Origin: Pochonia chlamydosporia 170
Lineage: Eukaryota; Ascomycota; Sordariomycetes; Hypocreales; Clavicipitaceae
Assembly: GCF_001653235.2 (NCBI RefSeq)
Contig: NC_035791.1
Span: 4,960,001-5,024,000, forward strand
Direction of reading: 5' to 3'
DNA length: 64,000 nucleotides
The position numbers and the translations under genes are program-made. This document shows, piece by piece, positions 47,696-58,494 of the stretch. The notes under the pieces were generated by a model. That model worked only from the letters and a program-made list of their open reading frames with translations. It was not told the origin of the DNA and ran no database searches. Position 1 is the stretch's first letter. Every line of letters begins with the position of its first letter.

Positions 47696-50600
47696 TGTTG
47701 CTGATTGAGAATGAATTCTGGGTAAGAAGATTAGGAAGCTGAGTTGTAATGTGTTGTAGTTGAATGGTTGAGATATTTGGCTCCGAGGGAGAATACAGGT
47801 GCCGACTTATAGGAATTTGGCGTAGCATTGATGCAGAAATGCTCAGGGCCACGTCTTTCAAAATGTTTCAAGTCTGATTCGCTTAGTCAAAGAATCTTTT
47901 GGCCGTTTAGGATGCACTTGTTGTCCTTTTTCCTCTTACAGAGCGTGATCACCAATGTTTAGGCAAAGCCTGCGTCTCAGTGTGCTTCACGTGGGTAGAG
48001 CAGGTCAAGGAATTTCCTTTTCACGGGATTGTTACGCTGAGGTTGCACACGTGTTTCCTTGGCTTCTTGTTTGAGAGGATAATCATCATTCTTAAAACCA
48101 AGCATCATGTGTTGCGTGGGCTTTGCCAATGGACGTACAATCTGATGCTAATGGCCATTGAGTCAACGTTGCAAACGCTTGGTTGTGTAAGTGCTGCTGA
48201 TGCTAGAAGATGACGGCTCTCAACATGCCTAGAGTTTCGTACCCAAACTGTCCAAAGAATATGCAAAGGCAAGTAATATTTCAACTTCACCTAGATTCTA
48301 CCGATGCGGTGGTAGGTGCCTCTGCTGTGTTTCGAAAGTGACTTGCACGTCGAGCCTTTGATGTTGTGTATGAGAGAGATCTTTACCTAACGGCCAAGAC
48401 ATCACTCGCTGCTCTCCATGCAAACAAACATTGAGAATTATAATTATCTGCGCGCCAACGTAAACAAACATATCACTAGGATAGTCGGCCTATCACAAGT
48501 CGCAGACGCTTGGTTTACAACTTTTTGACGCGCGTAAAGAAAGTCCACCTTTTGCATCGAGGCAAGACATTGGTCGCCATTACAAGCATAAGAGGGCGTC
48601 ATCTGGGACGGGAACCATTCAGTTGGAAAGACGAGAACAAACGGCCGAATACGTAACGACTTTCCTTGGCATCAAATGCCCATTCCACCTGGAGGGTATT
48701 CGGCAACATACAACTTTTGGACTTTCAACCACTGAGGCAGGGCAACAGGGAGGTCTTCTACTCGTAGAATTTTACTGTGGAGGGTTTGGTTCTGCCGAAG
48801 GCATGTTCGTTGTATGCTTGGTGCTTGGTGTATACAGTAAGGTCAAGTATTCGCAGCCAGGGATAAAGCATGTCCTTTGACGACGTATTTCGAGACGTGA
48901 ATAATACTAAACCAGACCAAAGTTGGCCACTTGCTCCGACAGGGTCGAAGCTGAGCGACCAGGGTCGGAGATTCTCCAGCTGAGACGCTTTCCGTGCCTC
49001 GGAGTCCACCACAACCAGCTCATCATCCTTGTTCAGTACCTAAGTATCGTCGAGGTGGATCTTGCTGGTGGCCAAACAAATGGATTGATGGTGGTCATCA
49101 AGCCGAGGTGAATATGGGTCAGACATGCCCTTGGAATAGAATATTTATGTTCCCTGACCCAGGGACATCGGAGACAATGTGCAAGTCAGTGCATAAAAAC
49201 ATGGAGTAAGAACCCTGTTGCCCTGGTATGCTTCTAGAAATGGCCAAGATGCCTAGGCATGAAGCTGAGTTAGAAATTTCGACCTGGGAAAAATGCCGCT
49301 TACCATCCTGGCAATTTGATGCAGATCTGGCTAAACCTTACGGCATCACCGATCCACGACACGACACGGCCGAATTATCGGTCTTTGCCTACGACTGATG
49401 TCAACCGGAAGCAGAGTGGTTTTTGTTTTTTCTTTTACTAAGACTCTGACGTGCAGATCTTGACATGAGTACGGAGTGCTCGTCCGGTAATTGGGATTTG
49501 CCCACCAATGGGGGAGTTTGGGATTGATGAGCGAACATTGGGTTGCGATGTCTTGGATTCTTGGTCCCCGAACCCTGCCCACATGTGGTGGGACTCGATG
49601 TAACAGTGAATGTGGACGCAGATGGAGATGGATGCAGCATGGATGAATGCTGGGTAGTAGCTTGGTAGGAAATCTTTAGGTGGTCTCTTGTAGTATTTGG
49701 CGTCTTTGGTGATTTATGACGGGTGGTTTGCGGTTTGGATATTGGATATTGTGCCGCTTGTCAGACAAAGTGTAAGAGTGTATTGAACTCTGGATAAAAA
49801 TTGTGACTCAGTCAGAACATACAAGTCTAGGCCCCCCACTCAGTGACGTGATATTGCTGGTCTTATGATGATAATTCTACATTGCCAACTATTGCCAGAA
49901 TATATTCACCTGCAAAAATGACTTCCAACCACATCCAGAACCGGCACGTAACCAAGTGGCTGAGCGATGATTCTCACGGCCCGCTCGGGCAGGTAAACTT
50001 GGCAACGGGACGGGATTCGGAGACCAAGACTACGGAAAGCTCCATAACGGCGTCTAATCATCTACATCGGATTGCAGATTCCCTTCAATAGATGTTTCTG
50101 TGCAAAACTGATGGCAGGTATTGAGGCAACACAAATACGTAATCCAAGACCTTTGACACGACTGTGGACTTTCCCGGCAGACCTGCAAACTCCGGCGCCG
50201 TTTTCCCAACCACTTCCAACATTCAGCCAAATCTCAACCACAAGCTAGACAAAGCTAAAGATGGGTTTGCCAAAATTCAAAACCCCGCAGCAGAATCCTC
50301 ACCCCCCCTGTTCCATGCAAAGGCGATGCTGTGGCACCGAAAGACAGCTAACAAGCCTCGGGTCCGACAATGCCCAAACGAAAAGAACCATGATGCCATC
50401 CTAGCCATGTATTGGTTTTTGCCTTGGGCTGACTGGCTCGTCGAAGCTCACATCTAAGCCCTTTCGCATAAATGGTATTAGTCTTTGGCAGCTACCGCAG
50501 CTTCGAACACGCCGAGGTCCCGCCACAAAACGCCATCCATCCATCCATCCATCCATCGGTGACGGAGTCTTCGATGGCCCTAAAACGTACGTAACCTCCC

Positions 50601-51586
50601 TACCGTAAATCGTCTGACTGTACTGCTTTTGTGCCGTAGCCCGATGTAGTCGCAGATTGGTGTGGTAATCCGATCCGGGTGTCGCAAACTCCTGAGCCCG
50701 TGGGTTGCATCATGCCGGGATTCCCAAGAGCTTGTAGCTTGTAGTTTGTAGTTTTCGTATTCTGACCTCAAGTGCTGGTGTGACGGATGCCGGTACTTGG
50801 GAAAGTGTGTCGGTTTCGGTCGTTCCTTCCGTTCATGATGACATCGTACTTAAACCACAATGCTGCCACTCGCTTTCCTGCTTGCGAGAAGTGAAACTCT
50901 ATTTTCTCTTGTTAAACCTCCAAGCTATTGATAGCATTTTTGGACTCAATTTATACCAATTGACGGCCCAACTTGATTACTCTCATCACAACGCCCTGAT
51001 TGACCGTTGTCCAGTCGCATCTCGATTACTCTATACAATCCGTCGGCTCGGAGTGATTACCTCGAAATAGTAGCTACACCACCCCTACCAAGCTCACGAT
51101 TCGAGCAAAGCGACGTCTGCCCTCCCTTGTCTGAGCCAAGGTCAGTGCTTTTCTCTGCTCCCAATGTTCTCAATGCTCTTTTCTTGCCACGCCCGGACCA
51201 GGACCTCCCCAATTCGATGCGCCAGATCCGACGCAGACAACACAATCTACAGCTCTCTTCCCTATCATTCTGGCGCAGCTAGACCAGGGGCAACTTTACT
51301 AGGAGAAGGAAACCACCCCACGCATTCCCACTTTCTTCACCAAAAAAGCCCGCCCCCGGGACTCGAGCATTTTGCACATGCTCAAGGTCATCTTGTTCAA
51401 AATGGCTTGCGGCCCTGGAATAAATAACAAGATGAAGCCAATTTTGGGCTGGTTCTGGTGGCGCTGCAGTTCACTCCCCATGCAAAATATCACACAATGA
51501 GCATCTTGTCGAGTTTGGCCACCATGGTCTATGGGACTGACGAAAAGAATGAACAGTACCCTTATTATTCGAATAGTATCCCAGCA
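47696..51586. other. Gene-poor region, right part
   Basis: 3.9 kb between the small secreted-protein gene and the CYP505 gene. Short frames only. Contains a CCAT repeat (50533-50556), a TACGGAGT copy near 49469 and the CYP505 leader (about 50850-51586). Confidence 0.5.
50533..50556 (+). repeat. CCAT tetranucleotide microsatellite
   Basis: Six perfect CCAT units in the intergenic region, about 1 kb upstream of the CYP505 start. Confidence 0.9.
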
Positions 51587-54500
51587 ATGGCTGAAGCTGT
51601 TCCCATTCCTGAGCCTCCTGGTCTGCCATTGATTGGCAACCTGGGCGAGTTTACGACCAGTCCGTTGCAAGATATCAAGCGTTTAGCCGACACATATGGT
51701 ACGGTACCAAGGATATGCGTATTTCGTCTTTTTAGTTTCGTCGTTCTAATTGCAAACGCAGGCGAAATCTTTAGACTTCACTTGGGCACTCGGCCAGTCG
51801 TCTTTTGCTCTACGAATGAGCTCGTCAACGAGTTGTGCGATGAGAAGCGATTTCACAAGACTTTGCAATCAGCTCTGAGGGTAAGAGAGATGCCTGCAGG
51901 GCATAGAAGAATATTCTCCGCGTCATGTCTTCTATTTATAACCACCCTGAGCCAGGCTAACATTCGTCAAGATTGTGCGAGAAGGTGTTCATGATGGTTT
52001 ATTCACAGTGAGTAAATTGCCACTTACATCGTGCATGTCTGTTGCTGTATTCTCACATGTTCTAGGCGCATGACGACGAGCCCAACTGGGGTAAAGCCCA
52101 TCGTGTTCTCATTCCCGCCTTCGGTCCCCTTTCCATTCGCGGCATGTTTGACGAAATGCACGATATTGCCACTCAACTTTGCATGAAGTTTGCTCGTCAT
52201 GGCACCCAACACCCCATCAACTCCTCTGACGATTTCACCCGCCTGGCTCTTGACACATTGGCTCTTTGTGCCATGGACTTCCGTTTCAACTCATACTATA
52301 ACGAAGAGATGCACCCATTCATTCAAGCTATGGGTGACTTCCTCACGGAAGCTGGACGTCGCAATAAGCGGCCCTCTTTCGCGCCCAACTTCCTCTACCG
52401 AGCTGCAAACGAGAAATTCTTCAACGACATCGCCATCATGAGAAAGACTGCCGATGATGTTGTGGCCCATCGCAAGAAGAACCCTAGCGACCGAAAGGAT
52501 CTTCTCAATGCCATGTTGAATGGCGTTGATCCTACTACAGGCGAGAAACTAAGTGATGCCAATATCACGGATCAGCTCATCACTTTCCTTATTGCTGGTC
52601 ATGAGACAACTTCTGGCTTACTGTCATTTGCCTTTTACTACCTGCTAAAGAACCCTTCTACTTACCAAAAGGTTCAGCAGGAAGTCGATCAAGTGATTGG
52701 CCGGGAGAAGATCAAGGTCGAGCACATCACAAAGCTGCCTTATATTGCCTCAGTATGCCATCTTCCCATTTTGAACATTCATCCCCAATCCTTTGTTATC
52801 GTGTGATTTCTAACGATTTTACAACAGGTACTGCGAGAGACACTACGACTTAGTTCTGGCATTCCTGGCTTCTCCGTAGAAGCATACGAAGACACTCTCC
52901 TTGCAGGAAAATATCTCGTTCGCAAGGGTGAACCCATTACAGCACTTCTGACCCGGGCTCACCTGGACCCCGTTGTGTTCGGTGAGGATGCCGCGGAATT
53001 CAAGCCCGACCGTATGAATGATGAGAATTTTGAGCGTTTGAACAAGGAGTTTCCCAACTGCTGGAAGCCCTTTGGCAACGGAAAACGTGCCTGCATTGGC
53101 CGACCTTTTGCATGGCAGGAGGCTTTGTTGTGCATGGCCATGCTGTTCCAGAACTTCAACTTCACAATGGCTGATCCCAGCTATAATCTCGAAATTCAGG
53201 AGACTATGACTATCAAGCCGAAGGGTTTCTACATGCGAGCCAGTTTGCGACATGACATGACTCCAACGGAGCTGGAACAGGTCCTTGCTGGAAAGGCTGG
53301 AGATGTGAAGCATCATGAGGCTGCCAAGGACGCAAAGGCCTCAGAGAATTCTGCCAGGGGCAAACCTCTGGCCGTCTTCTACGGCTCCAACAGTGGCACT
53401 TGTGAGGCTTTAGCCCAGCGAGTGGCCGCCGATGCGCCTCGACACGGATTTCGAGCTACCACCGTGGCGCCGCTGGATGATGCAAACCAGAAGGTTCCCA
53501 AAGATCGTCCTGTTGTTATTATCACGGCTTCTTACGAAGGTCAACCGCCATCCAATGCTGCTATGTTCGTGGCGTGGATAGAAAGCCTCAAGGGCAAGGA
53601 GATGGAAAACGTATCATATGCCGTGTTTGGCTGTGGACACCATGACTGGGTTCAGACTTTTCACCGAATTCCCAAGCTTGTTGATAGTACGCTTGAGAAG
53701 CTTGGTGGAAACCGCATTCTCCCTATTGCCACTACCGACGCCGCCGATCGCGACATGTTCAGTGACTTTGAAACCTGGGAAGACGAATCGCTATGGCCAG
53801 CTCTCCAAGAGAAATACGGAGCCGAGGATAGCGCTGAAGCCACTGGTGATGGTCTATCCGTTGATATTACTATGCCGCGAAAGACTACCTTGAGACAAGA
53901 TGTTGAAGAGGCTATCGTTCTTGACACCAAGACTCTTACTGATGCTGGATCTCTCAAGAAGCATATCGAAATTCAGCTGCCCACTGGTATGACGTATCGT
54001 GCAGGTGACTATCTGGCCGTCCTCCCATTCAACAATAAGAACACTGTTTCTCGCGTATTCAAAAGATTCTCCCTGTCTTGGGATGCCATGCTCAACATAC
54101 ATTCGGACAGACCAACTAGCCTTCCTACCGAGACTGCAATTTCAGCTTTTGATGTTCTTGGAGCTTACGTTGAGCTAAGCCAACCTGCAACTAAGAGAGT
54201 AAGTCAACACCTACTTCAATCACAGTGTCGTTGTAGCATACTGATAACAAATAGAACATCCAAACACTGGCAGAGGCTACACAAGATAAAGAGACCATTG
54301 AGAAGCTGCAGAAGCTTGCTGGAGATGACTATCAAGACAAGATTTCCGCCAAAAGAGTCTCCATTATCGACCTTCTGGAACAGTTTCCTGCTATCAGTCT
54401 TCCATTCGGAGCGTTTCTGGGCATGTTACCACCTATGCGTGTCCGCCAATAGTAAGCCTCATTCTTAGTACGACGACTATATCAAATTTGAGAAGTGGCT

Positions 54501-55192
54501 AATGTAGATATTCCAGCTCTATTTCGTCCTCTCCCTTGGCAGATACCTCCAAGCTGACCCTGACCTATTCTGTTCTTGAGCAACCTGCTCTCTCTGGCCA
54601 GGGCTCACACTACGGAGTTGCCAGCAACTTCCTCTCCTCACTCACAGCAGGAGAGCGTCTTCACGTCGCTGTCAGACCCTCTCAATCCTTCCACCTGCCC
54701 AGTGATGCGGAGAACACGCCCATCATCTGCATTGCCGCGGGATCTGGTCTAGCTCCATTCCGTGGCTTCATCCAGGAACGTGCCGCCATGATTGCCGCTG
54801 GCAGAAAGATTGCTCCGGCCCTTCTATTCTTTGGCTGCCGGTCTCCGAAGCAGGATGATTTGTACGCTGAGGAACTGGCTCGATGGGAGAAACTCGGCGC
54901 CATTGACGTCCGACGTGCCTACTCTCGCTCATCCAGCGACTCCGAAGACTGCAAATACGTCCAGCATCGGCTTTCGCACGACCGGGAAGACATTACCAAG
55001 TTGTGGCAGGCCGGTGCCAAAATCTACGTCTGCGGTAGCAAAGACGTCGGCAAGGCCGTTGAGGACGTGTTCCTCGACATGGTACGAGAAGCTGGCAAGA
55101 AGAAGACAGGTAACGATGTGCCTCATGAGGCGGCGAAGGAGTGGTTCGACAAGCAGAAGAATGAGAGATATCTGACAGATGTTTTTGATTAA
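51587..55192 (+). CDS. CYP505: CYP505 self-sufficient P450-reductase fusion (P450foxy-like)
   Basis: Hydroxylates fatty acids at subterminal carbons using its own reductase. Exons are 51587-51698, 51762-51880, 51972-52007, 52066-52752, 52828-54198, 54255-54451 and 54517-55192, giving 1065 residues, almost the length of Fusarium P450foxy. P450 part: PPGLPLIGNLGE near the start, oxygen-binding AGHETT at 266-271, ExxR in VLRETLR, and heme loop FGNGKRACIG with Cys407. Reductase part: FMN site FYGSNSGTCEALA, then a FAD/NADPH ferredoxin-reductase domain (RQYSISSSPL, AAGSGLAPFRGF, FFGCRSP, YVCGS). The start at MAEAVPIPEPPG is chosen because the family begins there; in-frame ATGs upstream at 51497 and 51524 would add 30 or 21 residues. 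No membrane anchor is present with the chosen start. The 3' end converges with erdS. Confidence 0.94.
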
Positions 55193-55773
55193 GCGATGGA
55201 ACTTGTATTGTATGTCTCGGAAAGCAGAATGTGGAATGAGTTATGACGTTGGAATGAGCAGGATTTCATTTCATTTATAAAATTGCATCGTATCTTGAGA
55301 AGGATAATACCAAAATTGAATATAGAGCTTTATGGGAATGTCCATTTCTTAAAATGTATGAACAATGTAGTCCCATCCCTTACGACATGTTCATATTACC
55401 GTGTTTTAGGTGATCGTAATTCGGGAAGACCGTAAGACACGGCATATAATGAGGTAGACATCACCGCCACAAAAGTTTTGAGCAATATAGGTACTGTTAA
55501 AGTGGCATATAGTGTTCATTAACAAACGAAACCTAGGTATCTAAATGCAAGCTGACACCCCCTTCAACGCCAATCAGCAAAGCCCCAAACTTGATCAGTC
55601 TGGTTTTCCATCGTAAGCATAACCCAAAGACTCATTAGACGCATCACATGGCATCATTCTATGTTCCCCCGACTCAGCGTAGCATGGTATCAACTGTATC
55701 GCAACAAGACAAAAAACAAGGATCGTGCATCGCTCGCAATATAATCAGCAAGCTATCCAGTCAGGAACTTTTC
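55193..55773. other. Convergent 3' spacer, CYP505 / erdS
   Basis: 581 bp between two convergent stop codons, AT-rich, with no gene. Confidence 0.6.
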
Positions 55774-58494
55774 TTAATCCTGGAAAAACTTGATAATCTG
55801 TTGAAGATCGCGCAGGCCGACACCGTGCTTCGGGTAGCAAATGTAGACTTCCTCGCCGAGGGCGCCAAACTTGCTTCGGAAACCAGCCTTGCGACGGAGT
55901 CCGAGGCTATCGACGATGGAGGCGTACGTGGTGGCCAGGAACTTGGCACGGATTCCGTGAAGATGCTCGCCTGGAGTCAACTTCTCGGAAACGCCAACAC
56001 CAAAGGTGACCTGTCCGGTGACGGTGGACAGGGTGTACTCGATGAGCACCTCAATGGCGCCGTTGACGGAGCCAGGGAAGTCGAGAGCCCACTTGACTTG
56101 CCAACCGTGCTTGGGAGACAGCTTGGCCAAGACAACCATGGCCAAGACCTTGCCGTCCTTCTCGGCAGCATAGTATCGACGGTGCTCCATGTCGACCCAA
56201 GGGCGGACTTCAGTAAGATGCACCTGCTTACCCTTACGGTTGGCTTTCCAGTTCACGATGGCTTCGTCGGCGCGCTTGATAAAGTCGGCATCAGCCTTGA
56301 CTTCGTGAATCTTGACGCCCTCACGCTCAACACGTCGTGCCTTGGGGCCGCCACCATTGAGGGTGTGGTGCTTGCTGGCGTCAACGCGCTGTTCCTCAGT
56401 GCAGGACAAGGTTCTCCAGCTCATTTGCTGGGCGAGAATCTTCTGGATTTCGTATGAGACAAGCATCCATACTGGAGTAAGCTTGAGCTCAGAAAGGACG
56501 AATTTGACGAAAGCTGCACAGACTTCCTTGTATTGAGACCTGTCGCAAAGAGGGTCACCAGTAATCATGGCGAACTTTTCTTGCTTGACGTAGCCAACAG
56601 CGGCACCGCTTGGGTGTCGCCAGATCTTGAATCGCTCGTCCAGCCACGAAGTATTGGAAGCATCGCCGTAGTTGGCAATAAGCTTCTCGATGGGTGGCAT
56701 AGCGCCATCCTTGAGTGGCTTGGTAGTATCTGCTTCTGGGTGAGGCAGACCAGGAGCGCGTTCGGGCAGTGACTTGGGGTCACGATGGAACAGGGAAGCA
56801 TAACGAACATCGCCAAGTTCAAGCATCCAAGCCACGATTCGTTCCAAACCTAGACCAGCACCAGCATGGGGTGGTGCACCAAGGTCAAATGCAGCAAGGT
56901 AATCTTCCATGCCGTCCTCAGTAATGCCAACGGCTTGCATGTTCTCACGAAGCTCAGTGGCATCGTGGATACGCTGGCCGCCAGAGCAAATTTCCTGACC
57001 ACGGATAAATATGTCGAATGATCTTGTCCAGAATGGATTCTCAGGATCCTTGTGGGTGTAGAATGGACGAGCACTAGCCGGGAATTTGTCCAAGACGTAG
57101 TAGTCTGTACCGTACTTCTCACGGACTAGTTCACCAAGTCGCATTTCGTCGGGAGTGGACAAGTCTTCCATCGGGACGTCACGACCATCATCTCGGAGCA
57201 TCTGGATGCCATCCTCAAAGTTGAGAATGAGTGTTTCTTCTAGCCACTTGAATTCAGTGCTGGGCCAACGTTTTTGAACTTCCTTTACCTCAGGCATGGC
57301 ATAAACAGCATTGAAGACTGCTTTGAGGAACTCATCAATGATGCAAATAACTTCGTGGTAGTCGTGTTCAATTGACATCTCGATATCGAGCCCAGTGTAT
57401 TCTGTGAGATGGCGATGGGTGTTGGAATTTTCGGCTCGGAATACGGGCCCGACTTCGAACACACGGCCAAAGTCAGCGGACACAGCACTTTGCTTGGCCA
57501 GTTGAGGGCTTTGAGCCAGGAAGGCATTGCGTCCAAAGTAGTTGACCTTGAAGACGGCGGCACCACTCTCAGTGGCGGCAGGCTGGAGCTTAGGAGTGTT
57601 AATCTCCACAAAGCCCTGTTCCTCGAGGGTTTGGCGGAACTGGCGAGTGACCATGGAGCGGATTCGGAACAGTGCTTGGTTAGAGGGGTGGCGAAGATCG
57701 AGAATTCGAGATGTCATTCGGTTACGGAGGGTCTCGGGAGGCTTGTAGTTGGTAAAAGGTGCTCCAAAGGCAGCATTGACAAGATGAATCGAGTGAACCT
57801 CAACCTCGACCCCCGAGTGTGTTGCGGAGCGAACAAGTTCAGGAGGTGCCTTAAGTACTCCGTTGACCTGTACCAAGGACTCGGAATTCAACTTTTGCAC
57901 CCATCTGATCATGTCCAAATATTCCCGGGACAAGACACCCTGGACCGTGTGTGTTTGGTCACGGAAGAGAAGAAAGTCCAGGTTCTTGGACAATTGTCGC
58001 TGGGTAGAGATTCTGGCTCTGAAGTTCACCTCAGTTCCGAGGGGAAGCCTATCTAGCTCGGCGATAGGGTTGAGCTCGTATGGATGAGTTGGCCAGTCGG
58101 CACTCATCGTTGAACGAACGCTGTCCATGCTGGAACGAGCCGAATCGCCAGGCTTGTCCGAACCTGGGCGTCTCTCGTTGAGCTTGTCCAGCTCTTGACG
58201 GTAATTTGAAAGGCTCAGTTTCTCCATACTGGACCTGGCAGAGCCTTTGTTAACAACGCCACTATCTGCCAACCTGGGAAGATGCCTATTGCTTCCAAAG
58301 GCGCTGCCGGCAAATGTTGGAGATGCGGGAAGAGAAGGCGAGGCGGGGGTTGAATTTATCGGAGTTGACGATGTTGTCCAATCGGCCGTGTAAGTCGCAT
58401 CTGTGACGTCGCCACGTCTTTGTGGACTGGAGTTGCGACTGCGGGACCGGGGCAACCCGAAGGCGGACGCCAATATACTTGAAGCGCCAGGCAT
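55774..58494 (-). CDS. erdS: Ergosteryl-aspartate synthase: AspRS fused to DUF2156
   Basis: Single-exon 906-residue fusion. Residues 1-140 are a Ser/Pro/Arg-rich extension. An OB-fold tRNA-binding domain lies at about 145-250, followed by a class II aspartyl-tRNA synthetase core: motif 2 FRAENSNTHRHLTEY from Phe352, and motif 3 GLGLER at 547-552. From about 600 to 905 comes a DUF2156 (GNAT-like aminoacyl-tRNA transferase) domain, with IWRHPSGAAVGYVKQEKFAM, LVSYEIQKILAQQ, YYAAEKDGKVLAMVVLAKLS and FGALGEEVYICYP. This is the architecture of fungal ErdS, which charges tRNA-Asp and transfers Asp to the 3-beta hydroxyl of ergosterol. A standard cytosolic AspRS ends near motif 3, so the housekeeping enzyme must be encoded elsewhere. 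The neighbouring hydrolase at 60855 suits the reverse reaction. The domain fusion is clear; activity is inferred. Confidence 0.93.
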   Translation of the reverse strand: MPGASSILASAFGLPRSRSRNSSPQRRGDVTDATYTADWTTSSTPINSTPASPSLPASPTFAGSAFGSNRHLPRLADSGVVNKGSARSSMEKLSLSNYRQELDKLNERRPGSDKPGDSARSSMDSVRSTMSADWPTHPYELNPIAELDRLPLGTEVNFRARISTQRQLSKNLDFLLFRDQTHTVQGVLSREYLDMIRWVQKLNSESLVQVNGVLKAPPELVRSATHSGVEVEVHSIHLVNAAFGAPFTNYKPPETLRNRMTSRILDLRHPSNQALFRIRSMVTRQFRQTLEEQGFVEINTPKLQPAATESGAAVFKVNYFGRNAFLAQSPQLAKQSAVSADFGRVFEVGPVFRAENSNTHRHLTEYTGLDIEMSIEHDYHEVICIIDEFLKAVFNAVYAMPEVKEVQKRWPSTEFKWLEETLILNFEDGIQMLRDDGRDVPMEDLSTPDEMRLGELVREKYGTDYYVLDKFPASARPFYTHKDPENPFWTRSFDIFIRGQEICSGGQRIHDATELRENMQAVGITEDGMEDYLAAFDLGAPPHAGAGLGLERIVAWMLELGDVRYASLFHRDPKSLPERAPGLPHPEADTTKPLKDGAMPPIEKLIANYGDASNTSWLDERFKIWRHPSGAAVGYVKQEKFAMITGDPLCDRSQYKEVCAAFVKFVLSELKLTPVWMLVSYEIQKILAQQMSWRTLSCTEEQRVDASKHHTLNGGGPKARRVEREGVKIHEVKADADFIKRADEAIVNWKANRKGKQVHLTEVRPWVDMEHRRYYAAEKDGKVLAMVVLAKLSPKHGWQVKWALDFPGSVNGAIEVLIEYTLSTVTGQVTFGVGVSEKLTPGEHLHGIRAKFLATTYASIVDSLGLRRKAGFRSKFGALGEEVYICYPKHGVGLRDLQQIIKFFQD

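Noticed and set aside
49882..50091. Possible small gene (69 codons)
   Set aside because: No signal peptide, domain or splice support; ATG only at 49918.
54502..54516. Acceptor TAG just before 54508 for the last CYP505 exon
   Set aside because: It would insert three extra residues into RQYSISSSP; the CCAG acceptor at 54513-54516 restores the family sequence exactly.
55648..56457. 269-residue open frame on plus opposite erdS
   Set aside because: It lies antisense to the DUF2156 part of erdS and shows the Leu/Val/Gly-rich composition of a mirror frame; no domain or start context.
57409..58056. 215-residue open frame on plus opposite erdS
   Set aside because: Antisense mirror of the AspRS core, which is strongly supported on minus.
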